Shown here: positions 10,050 to 20,405 of the stretch, in pieces
How the letters are laid out: each line of letters starts with the position of its first letter
How positions within the stretch are numbered: position 1 is the stretch's first letter
NCBI GenBank assembly: GCA_002633025.1
Contig: NMRB01001401.1
Coordinates: forward strand, 107,298 to 171,297
DNA: 64,000 bases
Reading direction: 5' to 3'
DNA from: Notospermus geniculatus
Taxonomy: Eukaryota > Nemertea > Pilidiophora > Heteronemertea > Lineidae
Translations under genes and position numbers: made by a program
Notes under the pieces: generated by a model
Database searches by the model: none
Seen by the model: only the letters and a program-made list of their open reading frames with translations
What the model was told of the DNA's origin: nothing

Positions 10050-11822
10050 AGGGTGATATTCAATGTGCCTTGAAGTAGGGGCCTAATTTCTATCATGGTC
10101 ATGGTACGCATTTCCTTCCCATGTCCTGCGCACAGAACGCACCAATTCCCACTGATATACCTGTTCAGAATCCTGCAGAGCATCGGTGATCGCAAAAACT
10201 GCAGGTTACAAGCAGACATGCAAAAACGGCTGAACTGGCATACACAAGAAGCTAATTACAGCCCGGGGAATGTTGAACAATTCCTTCAGTTGGCTCACAT
10301 TATCTGCTTCCTCTTTAGTTTGTTTTGAAGTCTAGCGGAAGCTTCACCAGTTCTGGAAAAGTCTAAACAGTATATTGAATGTTTCATCAACTCTTTCTCT
10401 GATCGAGAGGCTGCTTTTAGAGTATGTAATACTAATAGGGCTGGTGATAGATCTTGAACACTTTCACTTCAGAGGCGAATTTTGCCAAAAATGAAAATAT
10501 TTAAAAAGTGTGAAAAGAACCTGAAATCTGTCACAGGTATTCAATGGAAAGCTCAGGATGGGCACTTTCCAATGCATACCTATGTGACTGGGTTCTTGTG
10601 AGATTTTATGGTTTAGAGATGTAATGAAAATGAAACTCCCACTGTGCAGTGGTAGGGTTAAGACTTCACTGGTGGTGGTGGTTGTGTATGGGAAGTTGTT
10701 CAAACATAAGTGTCTTGCCACCAAGTTTTTACCAACCTGCATGTACTTTTACAGATATTTGAAGTATTTAGCCTGCGACAATGTTGTATGTTGGGCTACT
10801 GGATAAAAGTATGTGATTTGTGGACCCAAGTTATTCAGCTGCTGACATCCTGGTTAAGATGATGAATGGAGTGTAATAGTAACACTAACATATCTAAGGT
10901 TGTTGGGTCTGTAAAGTCCAGGCAATGCACTAAGAGAACCAAACGATAGGCCTGACATGGCTGTCTGGAATATAAAAAATTGACCCCCAACGTAGATGAT
11001 TACAGTGATGAAATATTGCGAGTTATTAGGAGGTCAAAATATTTATGTATGAGAGGTGAACATTTGCTGGTCATGTTTGTAGACGTGTCCTAAATGATGG
11101 CAATACAAAATGGATGACTGCCTTGGTGACATGGTCTTGTCAATTGGCTTTGTTCATTTCCTGATATAGATAGTCAAACTGCTGTATAAGCCTACCCTGT
11201 TGCTTTCCACAGATAGGCCTACCTCAAAGGTGTCCAATTTGGCAAACTCTTTCACTTTGAGCTGACTATTCGTGAAAAAGAGAAAAATGAAATGGAAACC
11301 CCATCACATTGTTATTGCATGGGAAGCGCTCAGTGGGAGCTTTCCAATGAATACCTAGTTGATAGCGTTGTTGTGGTAGTTCTCAGTTATTTTGGGGCGT
11401 TTTCAAATCTGGCAATGAAAGTGTTAGGGACTTCCCTCCTCAACTTGTGCAGTATTCTTCCTCAGCAGCTTTTGTTGAATTCACCTGTGTGAGTTTATCC
11501 TTTCACCTGGGTTAGAAAATCCCTCTAATTTCTTCTTCTAAATGGCTGCCATCTCCCTGAGCCAACAACATGCACTTAATAGTGTTATCTCTCAAAATAT
11601 TCTCAGATATGGAACTTGAAAAATAACATGGAGAGACATTAACCATGATGTGCAGGTCAGCAGGGTCACCAGGCTCCAGGCGTGATTGTCACAGAGACGG
11701 GGCTGGTGAGTCTGCAACCCTGAGCATCCAGCCTCCAGGGACACGTCCCAACACCTCACGATGCATTCAATAAAGCAGTGGCTCAACATGTAGGCCTAGA
11801 CTTCTAGGTCTTGAACACAGCA
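10050..11822. other. No recognisable feature
   Basis: AT-rich sequence with short frames only (92 codons at 10464-10742 on minus is the longest). No repeat family recurs here. AGGCCTAC words are present near 11215. Confidence 0.5.
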
Positions 11823-11897
11823 GAGATACTGTGAAAGAAACCAAAATCCAAGATGGCCGCTGTGGCAGCCATTTTGAATGCATTCTGTAGAACATGT
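11823..11897. repeat. Dispersed repeat, copy 2
   Basis: Second copy, in the same orientation, of the repeat at 9423-9496. The match is about 90 percent by eye over about 75 bases and fades on both sides. Confidence 0.75.
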
Positions 11898-13990
11898 ATT
11901 TGATGAACGAGATAGGAATACATTTCTTAAAGATTGGAACAACTCTCCAGACGGAAGAAATGCTGCATGATCAACCTGGGATGAAAATGTACTTCATCTC
12001 TGGAGAGTGGAAGGTCAATGGTTATTTGCAGATGAGTGATTTAATGGAAATGGTGGAGAGTTTTTATCTGTCTAATAGCTAATGTATCTGAAATCACTGC
12101 CATTAGCTGATGGGGTGAACCCAGTTGGTATACTCATCTGGATGGGTTTAGCATGATCTGGAGATGAGAAGAGTTGCAGCTTCTCATTCTCAGAAACTTC
12201 CAGCTTGACTTGTATTCAGCGGTGCGAGATTTTTGGCAAATTCAGTTCAAAATGTGATACGAAAACAATTTTGTCCACTAATGGGTCACTGGTACTTCTG
12301 CGCGTTTCCATTTTATACAGATACAGAGTTTACTGCATTGCCGACAGCAAATCCATTAACCAATCGCATTTGAAACAAATTATGCCGTCGCTACGGCATG
12401 ATCTGATTGTTTGTACCGCTCGGGAAAAGATGATCTCCATAAGAAAGGAATATTGCCAAAGGATACAGGAAACCTTTTATCTTCGTCTCTTGATCGCCGG
12501 GTAAGTGGTCAAAACAACATAAAATGGCCACATCGGTCCGCTATTGAGGATTCCGAGTAAATAAACCATGCATTCAAAAAAATTTGAATTTGGTATTTCA
12601 TTTTCAAGAGGGCCAGGTGTCAGGTTTGTTAAGAGCATGAGATATAAATTTCATAGAATCTTTTCATTAAAATCTGTACATGTCATGTGAATGGTTGTAA
12701 AATGACAAATCAACTTATTGAATGTGGAATGTTTCGTTTTCACATACATCTGACATTTTTCACCATTTTGAATGCAGGGTCATTGCTGCTTACGGAAGTG
12801 TACCTGAAATGACATTGATGAATTGGTGAAAGTTTGAAGGCGCTCTGAACTCATATTCTCAAGAATGCACATCTGTGAGATTCACTTCCTATAAAATCTG
12901 AAATCATTCAGAAATCATGCGGATCTCATGCCGATGATGACGCATTAAATTCCTGATATCAGTGTGTCCGATTGCAACTAGAAGCAGAAAATTGACCCAA
13001 AATGATGTGATCACATATTCCTTTGAGGTACCGAAGCAGTAAAGCTGCACCTCAAGAAATACGGCACATGCGTTAATGCTTTTCACAGGAAGCATTAAAT
13101 TCTCACCAGAAAATGAAAATCTGAACAGTGCACAAGTGTTGTAAAAAAGTCCTGGTGGCAAAAAAATCTGTCCTGTTGAAAGAGTGCAAAAAATGGCTGC
13201 CTCAAAATAATCCCTGGATGCCGGTGTTGAAAAGTTAATGTGGGAATTCAAGGTGGAAAACAGGTGGAATGTTTAGAAGTTGGCAACACGTTGAAATATT
13301 TGTTCAATATAAAACGTAGTTACACCTCGTACCGGTGCAACATTGATTTTGAAATACCGGTATTTGCCATTTAGGCCTATCGCTGTTCACTTTTTGTTGT
13401 TGGCGTCCTCAGTTTCAATGGTACTTCAGTGCTACATGTACAGACGGCCCGATACAATATCTGTAGGCCTACTGCGAATGTTCACAGCTGGCGCCTGTCA
13501 AATTGCAATCCAGGCAAGATAGGCCTGCACATCAATACAAGGTCGCAGTGTGTCTGTGCATACATTCTACCTCCATGTATGCGCAGCATGTTACTACATT
13601 TACGTTGTACATGTTGGATTTTATTGTCCCGGTCCAATGCTACAACTGCATGTGCCACCGTACAAGATGAGTAATCATTGTCATGTTGCCTGTTGTGTAG
13701 TTGTCAGAAGTGTATATTACAGCTATTCATGTACGTTGAATACGATCGCCGTTCCGCAACATGAAGGTTGAAATTCTACCTTTGTTACAAGTGACGAGCG
13801 GCGGATTATAGATCCATCCAACTGATTAATCGTCTCAAGTTGTGAGCGAGATGAATCAACTTATCAACAAATCTTTCGTCAATTAGTGCTGGTGTCATTA
13901 TTGGCAATTTTACAACTGCTGTCATACAAATTTGCTGAAAATGAACGTCAAAAGACCAATTAATAAATTCATTATGTGTAATCTCAGACT
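11898..13990. other. Otherwise featureless stretch around the weak exon candidate
   Basis: No tandem or inverted repeat beyond short palindromes such as AATACCGGTATT near 13354. Frames are short. Confidence 0.45.
12205..12504 (+). CDS. Very weak exon candidate, 99-codon open frame ending at a splice-donor-like GTAAGT
   Basis: The open frame runs from 12205 and passes GG|GTAAGT at 12499-12506, close to its stop codon. Upstream lie pyrimidine-rich AG sites (near 12192 and 12219) that could act as splice acceptors. The peptide has mixed, non-repetitive composition (for example NQSHLKQIMPSLRHDLIV), but I recognise no family. The length is not significant in a window this size. It could equally be chance. 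It is listed because an acceptor-frame-donor arrangement is present. Confidence 0.12.
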   Translation: MTCIQRCEIFGKFSSKCDTKTILSTNGSLVLLRVSILYRYRVYCIADSKSINQSHLKQIMPSLRHDLIVCTAREKMISIRKEYCQRIQETFYLRLLIAG

Positions 13991-14185
13991 GTCAGAGTGG
14001 GGCAGTGAAAACTATGGCATCTGTCACCTCTGAGGTTCTGGGTTCAATCTCGAGTCTCATCTGCTCCAGGGAAAGCAACTGTGTTTGAAAGCGCTGGTTT
14101 TCACCATGCACTTCAGTTTCCTTCCTGCTTACATCAAATTCGCCCAATGTTGTCGGCAGAGAGACCTCCATGTTTGGCACTCAGC
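13991..14185 (+). repeat. tRNA-derived SINE family S, copy 1
   Basis: It begins GTCAGAGTGGGGCAGTG and passes CACCTCTGAGG to a B-box-like GGGTTCAATCTC (about 14041-14052). It continues with tracts shared with the other copies (GTTTCCTTCCTGC, CGCCCAATGTTG). The 5' part resembles a tRNA gene with A- and B-box spacing, but the region is too diverged to be a working tRNA. Other copies: about 15570-15755 (+), 22339-22440 (-) and about 53000-53188 (-). It ends just before a family D MITE. Confidence 0.65.
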
Positions 14186-14200
14186 TCTCAGTTCAATGTT

Positions 14201-14394
14201 TGTGTGGCGGTCTGGGAAAACCCGTCGGAAGTCGCTGAATGATCAACAAGGGCTGTCAGATTGTCCGTGCATTGATCCGCCACTGTTTACCTATTACGTA
14301 GTACATTTCAGCTATTGAAATGTGCAGGTTCACCTAGGCCATTAACACTTTTCTCAAACGCGACATCCGATGGGTTTTCCTAGACCTCCTCACA
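14201..14394 (+). mobile_element. MITE family D, copy 1, 194 bp
   Basis: Terminal inverted repeats of about 34 bases: TGTGTGGCGGTCTGGGAAAA at the left, and the inverse of TGTGAGGAGGTCTAGGAAAA at the right. A second copy in the opposite orientation lies at 24252-24444; the two match through the interior (GTCGCTGAATGATCAACAAG, GGCCATTAACAC). No target duplication is clear. It is non-coding. Confidence 0.75.
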
Positions 14395-15569
14395 TTTTCA
14401 CAATCATGTACAGTGGTAGTTTCTAACCATGCTGTTACAAAACTGTTAATTATTGGCCTAGATGACATGAGCACTGCAAGGAGGAAACTAAATGCTCTCA
14501 GCTGAGTGCCACGCTAGAGGGGCCTCTAGTTTTCTTAAAGATCATAATCAAAGTTTCTTATAAACTTATTCAACATCTGGTCAACAACAAGTTGAGCATC
14601 ATATCCCTAATATTATTGACTCTGACTCAGCAAATCTCAGCCGTCTGCTAAATGGAGACCACAAGACTGGTACCTCACGTCATCGCATGTTAAACGAACC
14701 CCAAGAGACGAGAGGTCTTTACGGCAAATACGAAATTCTTACAACTGGCCAGAACTTAATCATCCTCCTTCTACTGGAGGAAATTACATTTTGAAATGAT
14801 ACGGGTAAACACGCAGACGATGAGGCGAGCATCAAAGAATCTTTCATCTTGCTCCGGAGGAGGCTGATGAGGTCATGAGGTGAAGGAATCGATTCCTGTT
14901 GCAAACACGGAAGATCTTCGTTGCGATCCTAAAGTTGTTCGTGATGCTGTTGAGAAAAAATCCATCTGGTATGATCCAGTGAACATCGGAAAACGTGGAA
15001 AAGTCTAAGAATGTTTGCTTCAGCAGATTTTGTGGTCTTCGAATCCAGATTTGGTTCCTGTAATTGCCGTTTTCGTGATGGTTGATAGGCTCTGTGTGAG
15101 CAAAGATCCTATTTTCAAATTGAGATTCACAGCGAAAGGGTTAAGGTAATATGAGAGCATGAATGGTGAAATGATTATTACCAGTTGAGCTAATGGCAAA
15201 TCCATCTTTCCCCACCTGAACCAAGGCTGGACTTACCTGCCCTGAGTCCGGAGCATCCTGAACTCAGAGATAAGATTTACGCTAACATGATGCTGGACTG
15301 ATAAAATCTACGCAAACATTACTAGAGATGATGTTTGGATGGTCAACTTCTGCTCATGGTTCAAGATGCTGCTGCATTTATGCAGCTCTGTGGCGTGTAG
15401 GACTCGGATGGGTTGTGTGAGGTGACCGCTTCGAAGGTCAGGGTCTGGAGGGTTTTGAAGTAGCCTGCTGAAAGATGGATGGTAATCCTGCCCCGCTCTG
15501 TGAGTGCCTCACCTGACTTCCTACCCAAAATCTTCAGAATACCTGAAGAAAATGGCCAAAAATTTAGTT
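14395..15569. other. No firm feature; small palindrome and a short diverged repeat
   Basis: CTAGAGGGGCCTCTAG near 14513 is a palindrome. A diverged pair containing AAGATTTACGC and AAAATCTACGC lies near 15272 and 15303. Nothing protein-like is seen. Confidence 0.4.
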
Positions 15570-15755
15570 GTTAGATTAGTGCAGTGCAAACATCGGCACC
15601 TGTCACCTCTGAGGTTCTACGTTCAGTCTCCCCAGTCCCGCTCTTCATGAGATAGGACAGCTTTCTTTAACAATGCTGGCTTTCTCTGGATGCTCTGGTT
15701 TCCTCCTGCTGTTAATCTATTCACCCAATGGAGATCCTAGCTACGATAGAGGGCA
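15570..15755 (+). repeat. tRNA-derived SINE family S, copy 2
   Basis: GTGCAGTGCAAACATCGGCA, then CTGTCACCTCTGAGGTTCT and a degraded B box (CGTTCAGTCT). Then come GACAGCTTTCTTTAACAATG and GGTTTCCTCCTGCTGTTAAT, as in copy 4 read on its minus strand, and CACCCAATGGAG as in copy 1. Both ends are approximate. Confidence 0.65.
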
Positions 15756-17214
15756 GCACACCAAAACCTCCGATACAATGGACGCCTTTTGTGGGAAATT
15801 GATCAGGACCGCGGATGTCAGTTTCATTTCAATAGTTTTAACCACTAGTGACACCTACAGCCAATAACGCCACATTTTAGTGCTTCTCAATTCAGTGTCT
15901 AAATTGTTGCCAAAAATGAAGTTGATTTCTTTCTTTACTAAGGTTGTCTTGTAGTTTAGATCCTTGAAAACGGTTTATGCTCGTCGAGAGATCCTTGAAG
16001 AAATGTCAGGGTTCACTGTACGCGTATCCTTTCCCCATCATGAGGTTGTGTGTCAGGAAGCGGGAAGCTGGCTGCGGATGCGCCTTTGTCAACAACTCCT
16101 GATCATTCCATGTCAACTTTGACGAAGTCTGCTGTATACATTGTCCTACCATTCCCTTGTTGATTACACTGGTGTACTGTATCATCCTTTTGCGACATGG
16201 AAACAGTTCCCTGGAGCTAATAATATATCAGATTGTAGGATTTCTCATCATTGTCTGGGATCTGGGGAGAAAAAGTTAGGTCAATACGAACGCCTAGATG
16301 ATTAGTTTGCTGCCGATGTTTCCATTAAACTGATGATGTTTTCAACATTTTGAGGAAGAAATGAGAGTGTCTTGGGGTTGTCGCCACAAATGAAGATGTT
16401 TATAGGTGGCACTGTAGAAAATTTGTAAAGATGACCTGAAGTCGCTGCTTTTAGAAGAGTTTGTAAGTTTTGATTTGCTGTGACTTGATGGTGATCTTTA
16501 CAACTACAAGGGTTAATTTACATACCAGTAACGACAATTTCTCGTGATATGTTTATTAGAAAAAATATCCTGCATTCTTACACATGTACTTGTATGTAAC
16601 TTAGTTTAAATGACTCCATTAGTGGCAAATTTGATGTCTCATGCTCTCACCAAGGTGTTGAATGTTTTCTTAACAGTGGTTGTCAAAAATGTGAACCTTA
16701 ACTGAAAAACATGACCCAATGTTCACACCTTTTTAAACAGACCAGTTTTGTTTTAAACACCTCAGAGCCATGCGTTTGTCAATCTTGTCAATAATATTTT
16801 AGGTGTTTAAATCTTGCGTGTCTTCTGACTGCGCCCTGTAAAAATCACCCCAAAAGGAAATCGTACAAGGAAGCAAACTTTTGTGTTGTTTAAAAGATAT
16901 TTCATGTTTTTTCGAATTGTGTTATTTTAGTGTAATCAGGGAGAGAAGTCTACTTGAGCAGTTAGAAAAATACTTTAGTCTTCTCTTTCATTTGAACATT
17001 TTTCGAGATTTCTTTCTAGCAGGCGTACCTAACACCTGACACAAGCTACGGTATTCCCCCTTTTTCCACCCGTTATACAACACAGGCATAACAAGGTTTC
17101 TAGGTATATGTATGCATAGGTGAAAAATGTACAGTCAAAAACAGTGGAAATTTCTTCAAATTTTTCAATGTGGATCCTCACACATAAATACAATGCCAAC
17201 AGATAATTAACCAT
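15756..17214. other. No recognisable feature
   Basis: AT-rich, single-copy by eye. The opposite-strand frame at 17029-17439 (136 codons) crosses the splice-like site described next and has no recognisable domain. Confidence 0.5.
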
Positions 17215-17216
17215 TG

Positions 17217-17245
17217 TCTTGTCACTTTTCTTTGCAGGTAAGTTA
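17217..17245 (+). promoter_or_regulatory. Candidate recursive (zero-exon) splice site 1
   Basis: A pyrimidine-rich tract (CTTGTCACTTTTCTTTGCAG) is joined directly to GTAAGTTAA. The AG|GT junction is between 17237 and 17238. A 3' splice site immediately followed by a strong 5' splice site is the consensus of the ratchet points described in long Drosophila and vertebrate introns. It would imply a + strand intron spanning this point. The sequence match is direct; the function is inferred. Confidence 0.3.
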
Positions 17246-18483
17246 ACCAAACTGCCAGAAAAACTTCTTGCCATCATAAAGTGAAGGTGAAGTAAAAGCT
17301 TTGGGTAAAATGATAATTCTTTCACATCAGACATTCTATCATCTGGTAATTTTAAAGCTGCTGTTTGCCAAGTGAACTGAAAGCATGATGTCCTTTCAAG
17401 CTTTTTTCTTAATCTTGAGAAAGATGCAGAAAAAAACACAAAAAATCCTCTTTTCTTGTAGAGCTGAACTAGAGAAGATTTATTTGAATAATATTCCCTG
17501 GATTTGATTTCAATTTATCAGAGTCAATAAGATGATTATTTGTCTTCAGGGAACACTGAATTTTGAAAAACGAAACTTTTATCTTGTTTGATCATAAATG
17601 GTGTTTTTTGCCTGGAAATCAAATTTGCAATGTCTACAATCCTACAAATAAGCTAGAAACCTCCCTTTGAAAATTAGTCATTCATCCAGCATGTGCTTCT
17701 GTAATATATTACTTCTGTGTTCAGGACATTTTTTTATACTCATTTGAATTTATCTGCAATATTCATATATTGTAAAATCTAGGACACAAATTTATAGTTT
17801 GAATAACAGATCTGGGGAGAGGTATGATTCACCTGAACTCAGTTTCATGTCGGTCTATTTGCATTAACTAATTGGAAATCATTTGATTCGGCATATGTTG
17901 TGAAGGAGACATTCCCGCTGTGAAAATTGCTATTCTGACTGTCGTGAGATTCACTTTTGTTACAAGTAAACTTCATGCAATACTGCTAGCGCACTTCTCA
18001 CAGTCTGCAGTGAACGTTCGCAATTATTTCCGTTCATTGCCAGCACAGACCAGGACATCAAACAAAGTTGCAGCTCAACAGATGCATGGTCCCAAATTGA
18101 TAACCTCATGAACGACCAATCAAGCCATCAATGTGGACCAAAATGACCCGCATATTGTTTAAGATCACGTTCCGCCAATTTTACACATCACAGTATTGCA
18201 CCTCATTCCCATAGGCCTCAATTTTTATGCCCATTTATTATGATAACACAATTATCATATTCTACCATAAACACCGTTTACTTCTGTGTAGACAGTAAAA
18301 GTAATTCGCTCCTTTTACGTTTAACCATTTTATCGCTGGGTTGTCTGGGAACTTTGAATATAATATAAAGGTTTATGAGCATCTTGCCTGTAAACCTTCA
18401 TTTTACCATGAAATTTTAATTGGTCTGTACAAAGAGTTTCAACACTTGTTGAAAGCTGTGTGTTCCTTCTTGGTTGGACATTT
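17246..18483. other. No recognisable feature
   Basis: AT-rich. A segment near 17912 (TTCCCGCTGTGAAAATTGCT) weakly resembles one near 19113 (TCCCGCTGTGACAGTGCT). It may be an old dispersed repeat, but is too short to define. Confidence 0.45.
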
Positions 18484-18754
18484 GGCAGCTGAGTGGCAGT
18501 CACATGAGCCTCTTGTTGAAATGGGAAGGTATCGCCGCTGAGTGGCAGTCACATGGGCCTCTTGTTTTTATGGAAGGTATGGCAGCTGAGTGGCAGTCAT
18601 ATGAGCCTCTAGTTTATGGATGGTATGGCAGCTGAGCTGGCAGTCACATGAGCCTCTTGTTTGTAGAAGGTATGGCAGCTGAGCTGGCAGTCACATGAGC
18701 CTCTAGTTTGTAGAAGGTATGGCAGCTGAGTGGCAGTCACATAGGCCTCTTGTT
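18484..18754 (+). repeat. 47-bp minisatellite, six copies
   Basis: Units begin at 18484, 18533, 18581, 18627, 18674 and 18721. The core is GGCAGCTGAGTGGCAGTCAC followed by ATGAGCCTCTTGTTT. A diverged unit lies at 18908-18950. The ending GCCTCTTGTT resembles, from memory, the edge of a widespread invertebrate repeat (AACAAGAGGCCCATG), so the array may have grown from a transposon end. Confidence 0.9.
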
Positions 18755-18907
18755 GGGCCTCTCGTTCATGGGAAGATGAAAAAACGTTGAATTGAGAGCC
18801 AAGCACCAAATAGGGCATTTAGCTCTGTACAGACAACGTTGGGCAATCCCTGGTCAGACCTGCCCTTCGTGTGAACCGGAGAGGTGACACGCACAAATGT
18901 TCCCATA

Positions 18908-18950
18908 TCGCAGCTGAGTTCCCATCGCATGGGCCTCTTGTTTAAATGGG
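18908..18950 (+). repeat. Diverged seventh unit of the 47-bp repeat
   Basis: TCGCAGCTGAGTTCCCATCG, then CATGGGCCTCTTGTTTAAAT. It is separated from the array by about 150 bases, so the array was once larger or this is a separate copy of the parent repeat. Confidence 0.6.
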
Positions 18951-19339
18951 GCGAACACTCGGCTTCGTTCCATCATGTATTGCAATACTGTGATGCTGTA
19001 CAAATCGAAGCAATTATGACTATGACTACAATCCGATCATAATGCAGTTGGTATGGTGAGAGAAAAGTCCATTGATTGAAATGTAGCACATCTTTATTAA
19101 AGGTGTTGATATCCCGCTGTGACAGTGCTATTATCATACTTAGCCATGCTATATGAATATACCGTAGAAATCAATATTTTGAGGGGATAATGAATCCGTT
19201 AGTGATCAATTACCAATACTTCGTGATTGGATTGAACTGTGCGCAGATTGGCGAAATTTACAAAGGTCAAAGCAGTGATTTTTCAGGTGTTGATACACTT
19301 GGTGAACTACTTCATCTGATGTTGGATTTTCCACCAATA

Positions 19340-19555
19340 CCAGGTGTGTATCCAGGGGGCACATCCGGCCCGTGCCCCCACCCCCTATTTTTCATTGACC
19401 GATGTTAGAAAAATTGCCCTTTTTCAACATGCCACAGAATTGCCTCGTAATTTGTCCCTCAGATGCTGGGAAATCACGCCAACGGCCTTCTAGATTTCTC
19501 CTTTACCAGAATCCTGAATCCGCCCCTGAATCCCGGATCCGCCCCTGATAACCTT
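19340..19555 (-). repeat. Probable interspersed repeat (GGGGCGGATCC type)
   Basis: On the minus strand it starts near 19550 with CAGGGGCGGATCCGGGATT, then a second CAGGGGCGGATTCAGGATT. It ends with a G-rich stretch containing GTGCCCCCTGGATAC near 19345. From memory, GGGGCGGATCC-GGATT motifs with distal GGGGGCAC tracts are common in marine invertebrate repeats. No second copy occurs in this window, so the family call is tentative. Confidence 0.4.
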
Positions 19556-20216
19556 TGAAGATATGGGTGTGGCATGTTGTGGAACTTGGTTGGTGTGCAG
19601 GAGTATGCAGAGTGCAAATCCCTTTGTTCTGTTTGCAGTAAATGGGTTAATATGTTCGATTGCACACGTCGTCTGTTTTTTCTCGCGCCTGTTGCAATCA
19701 TTGGCATCGATCAGCAGAAATAGCATCAATTTGTGTGCAGTGCCGCGGCGCCGCTGGTGTTTTTTCCAGCAGAATGCCCATAAAACCTTGTCATGATACT
19801 CGCGATACTGCAACACATTTCGATTGGCTATCGGCTGGTCACAAGTTGATCAACGCGCGATAACACATCAATCAATCGTTAGCGGGTAATCAATTGAGAT
19901 GTACAAATTGATTTTCCCCCTCTAGTGGATTTTCGAATCAGTAAGTGGCTCTGCTGGGCAAGTTAACAGACGATTGGCTTACGAGTGGTTACTGATCAAG
20001 ATTGAAGATGGTTGGCTGAGTTCCGATAATTCGCCAGCCTTTTAGTTCGTATGTCTGTTAATCCAGAATGATAACTGTATGTGCTTAATGTACATGAAGG
20101 ATGATTTGCCACTGGCCATTTGAGGCTTTTTTGATTCAATATCAGTGTATGATGATGAGAACCATATGTATACTTGATCATTCTTGTTCACGCAATGCAT
20201 AGGCGTCTTCATGCGA
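19556..20216. other. No clear feature; local CpG-rich patch near 19740-19860
   Basis: GCCGCGGCGCCGCTGG (about 19742) and CGATTGGCTATCGG (about 19820) make this patch more CpG-rich than its surroundings. It contains a reverse CCAAT (ATTGG). It could be regulatory, but there is no TATA box and no convincing first exon. Confidence 0.3.
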
Positions 20217-20405
20217 GACTTTCCTGCCGTTAGAAGCTGCCTGTTGGGGGTCCCAGAACATCACAAAATTTGACGTCATAGACATAAGCCTTGACATCCA
20301 CGTCATTGTGGATGACGTCGTGGCGTGCACTTCGTCTCTGTGACGTCAAATTTCATGACGTTCTAGGACCGCGAACTGGTGGTGGCCTCTAACGGCAGGA
20401 AAGTC
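20217..20405. mobile_element. Palindromic MITE, 189 bp, with several TGACGTCA-like words
   Basis: GACTTTCCTGCCGTTAGA at the left and its inverse at the right continue as near-complementary arms almost to the centre. The arms carry TTTGACGTCA / TGACGTCAAA. The middle has CCACGTCATTGTGG and GATGACGTCGTGG. TGACGTCA is the consensus CRE/ATF site, so insertion would bring several bZIP-type sites; activity is not shown. No target duplication is clear. Confidence 0.8.

Noticed and set aside
14036-14060. Functional tRNA gene at a GGTTCAATC B box
   Set aside because: The acceptor and anticodon stems do not pair, and three related copies share a long non-tRNA body, so it is a SINE.
15225-15245. Minus-strand recursive splice site at a CTTACCTG motif
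   Set aside because: The sequence before AG|GTAAGT on that strand is purine-rich, not a pyrimidine tract.
17029-17439. 136-codon minus-strand frame as a gene
   Set aside because: It has no domain and runs across the recursive-splice-like site on the other strand; the length is within chance.
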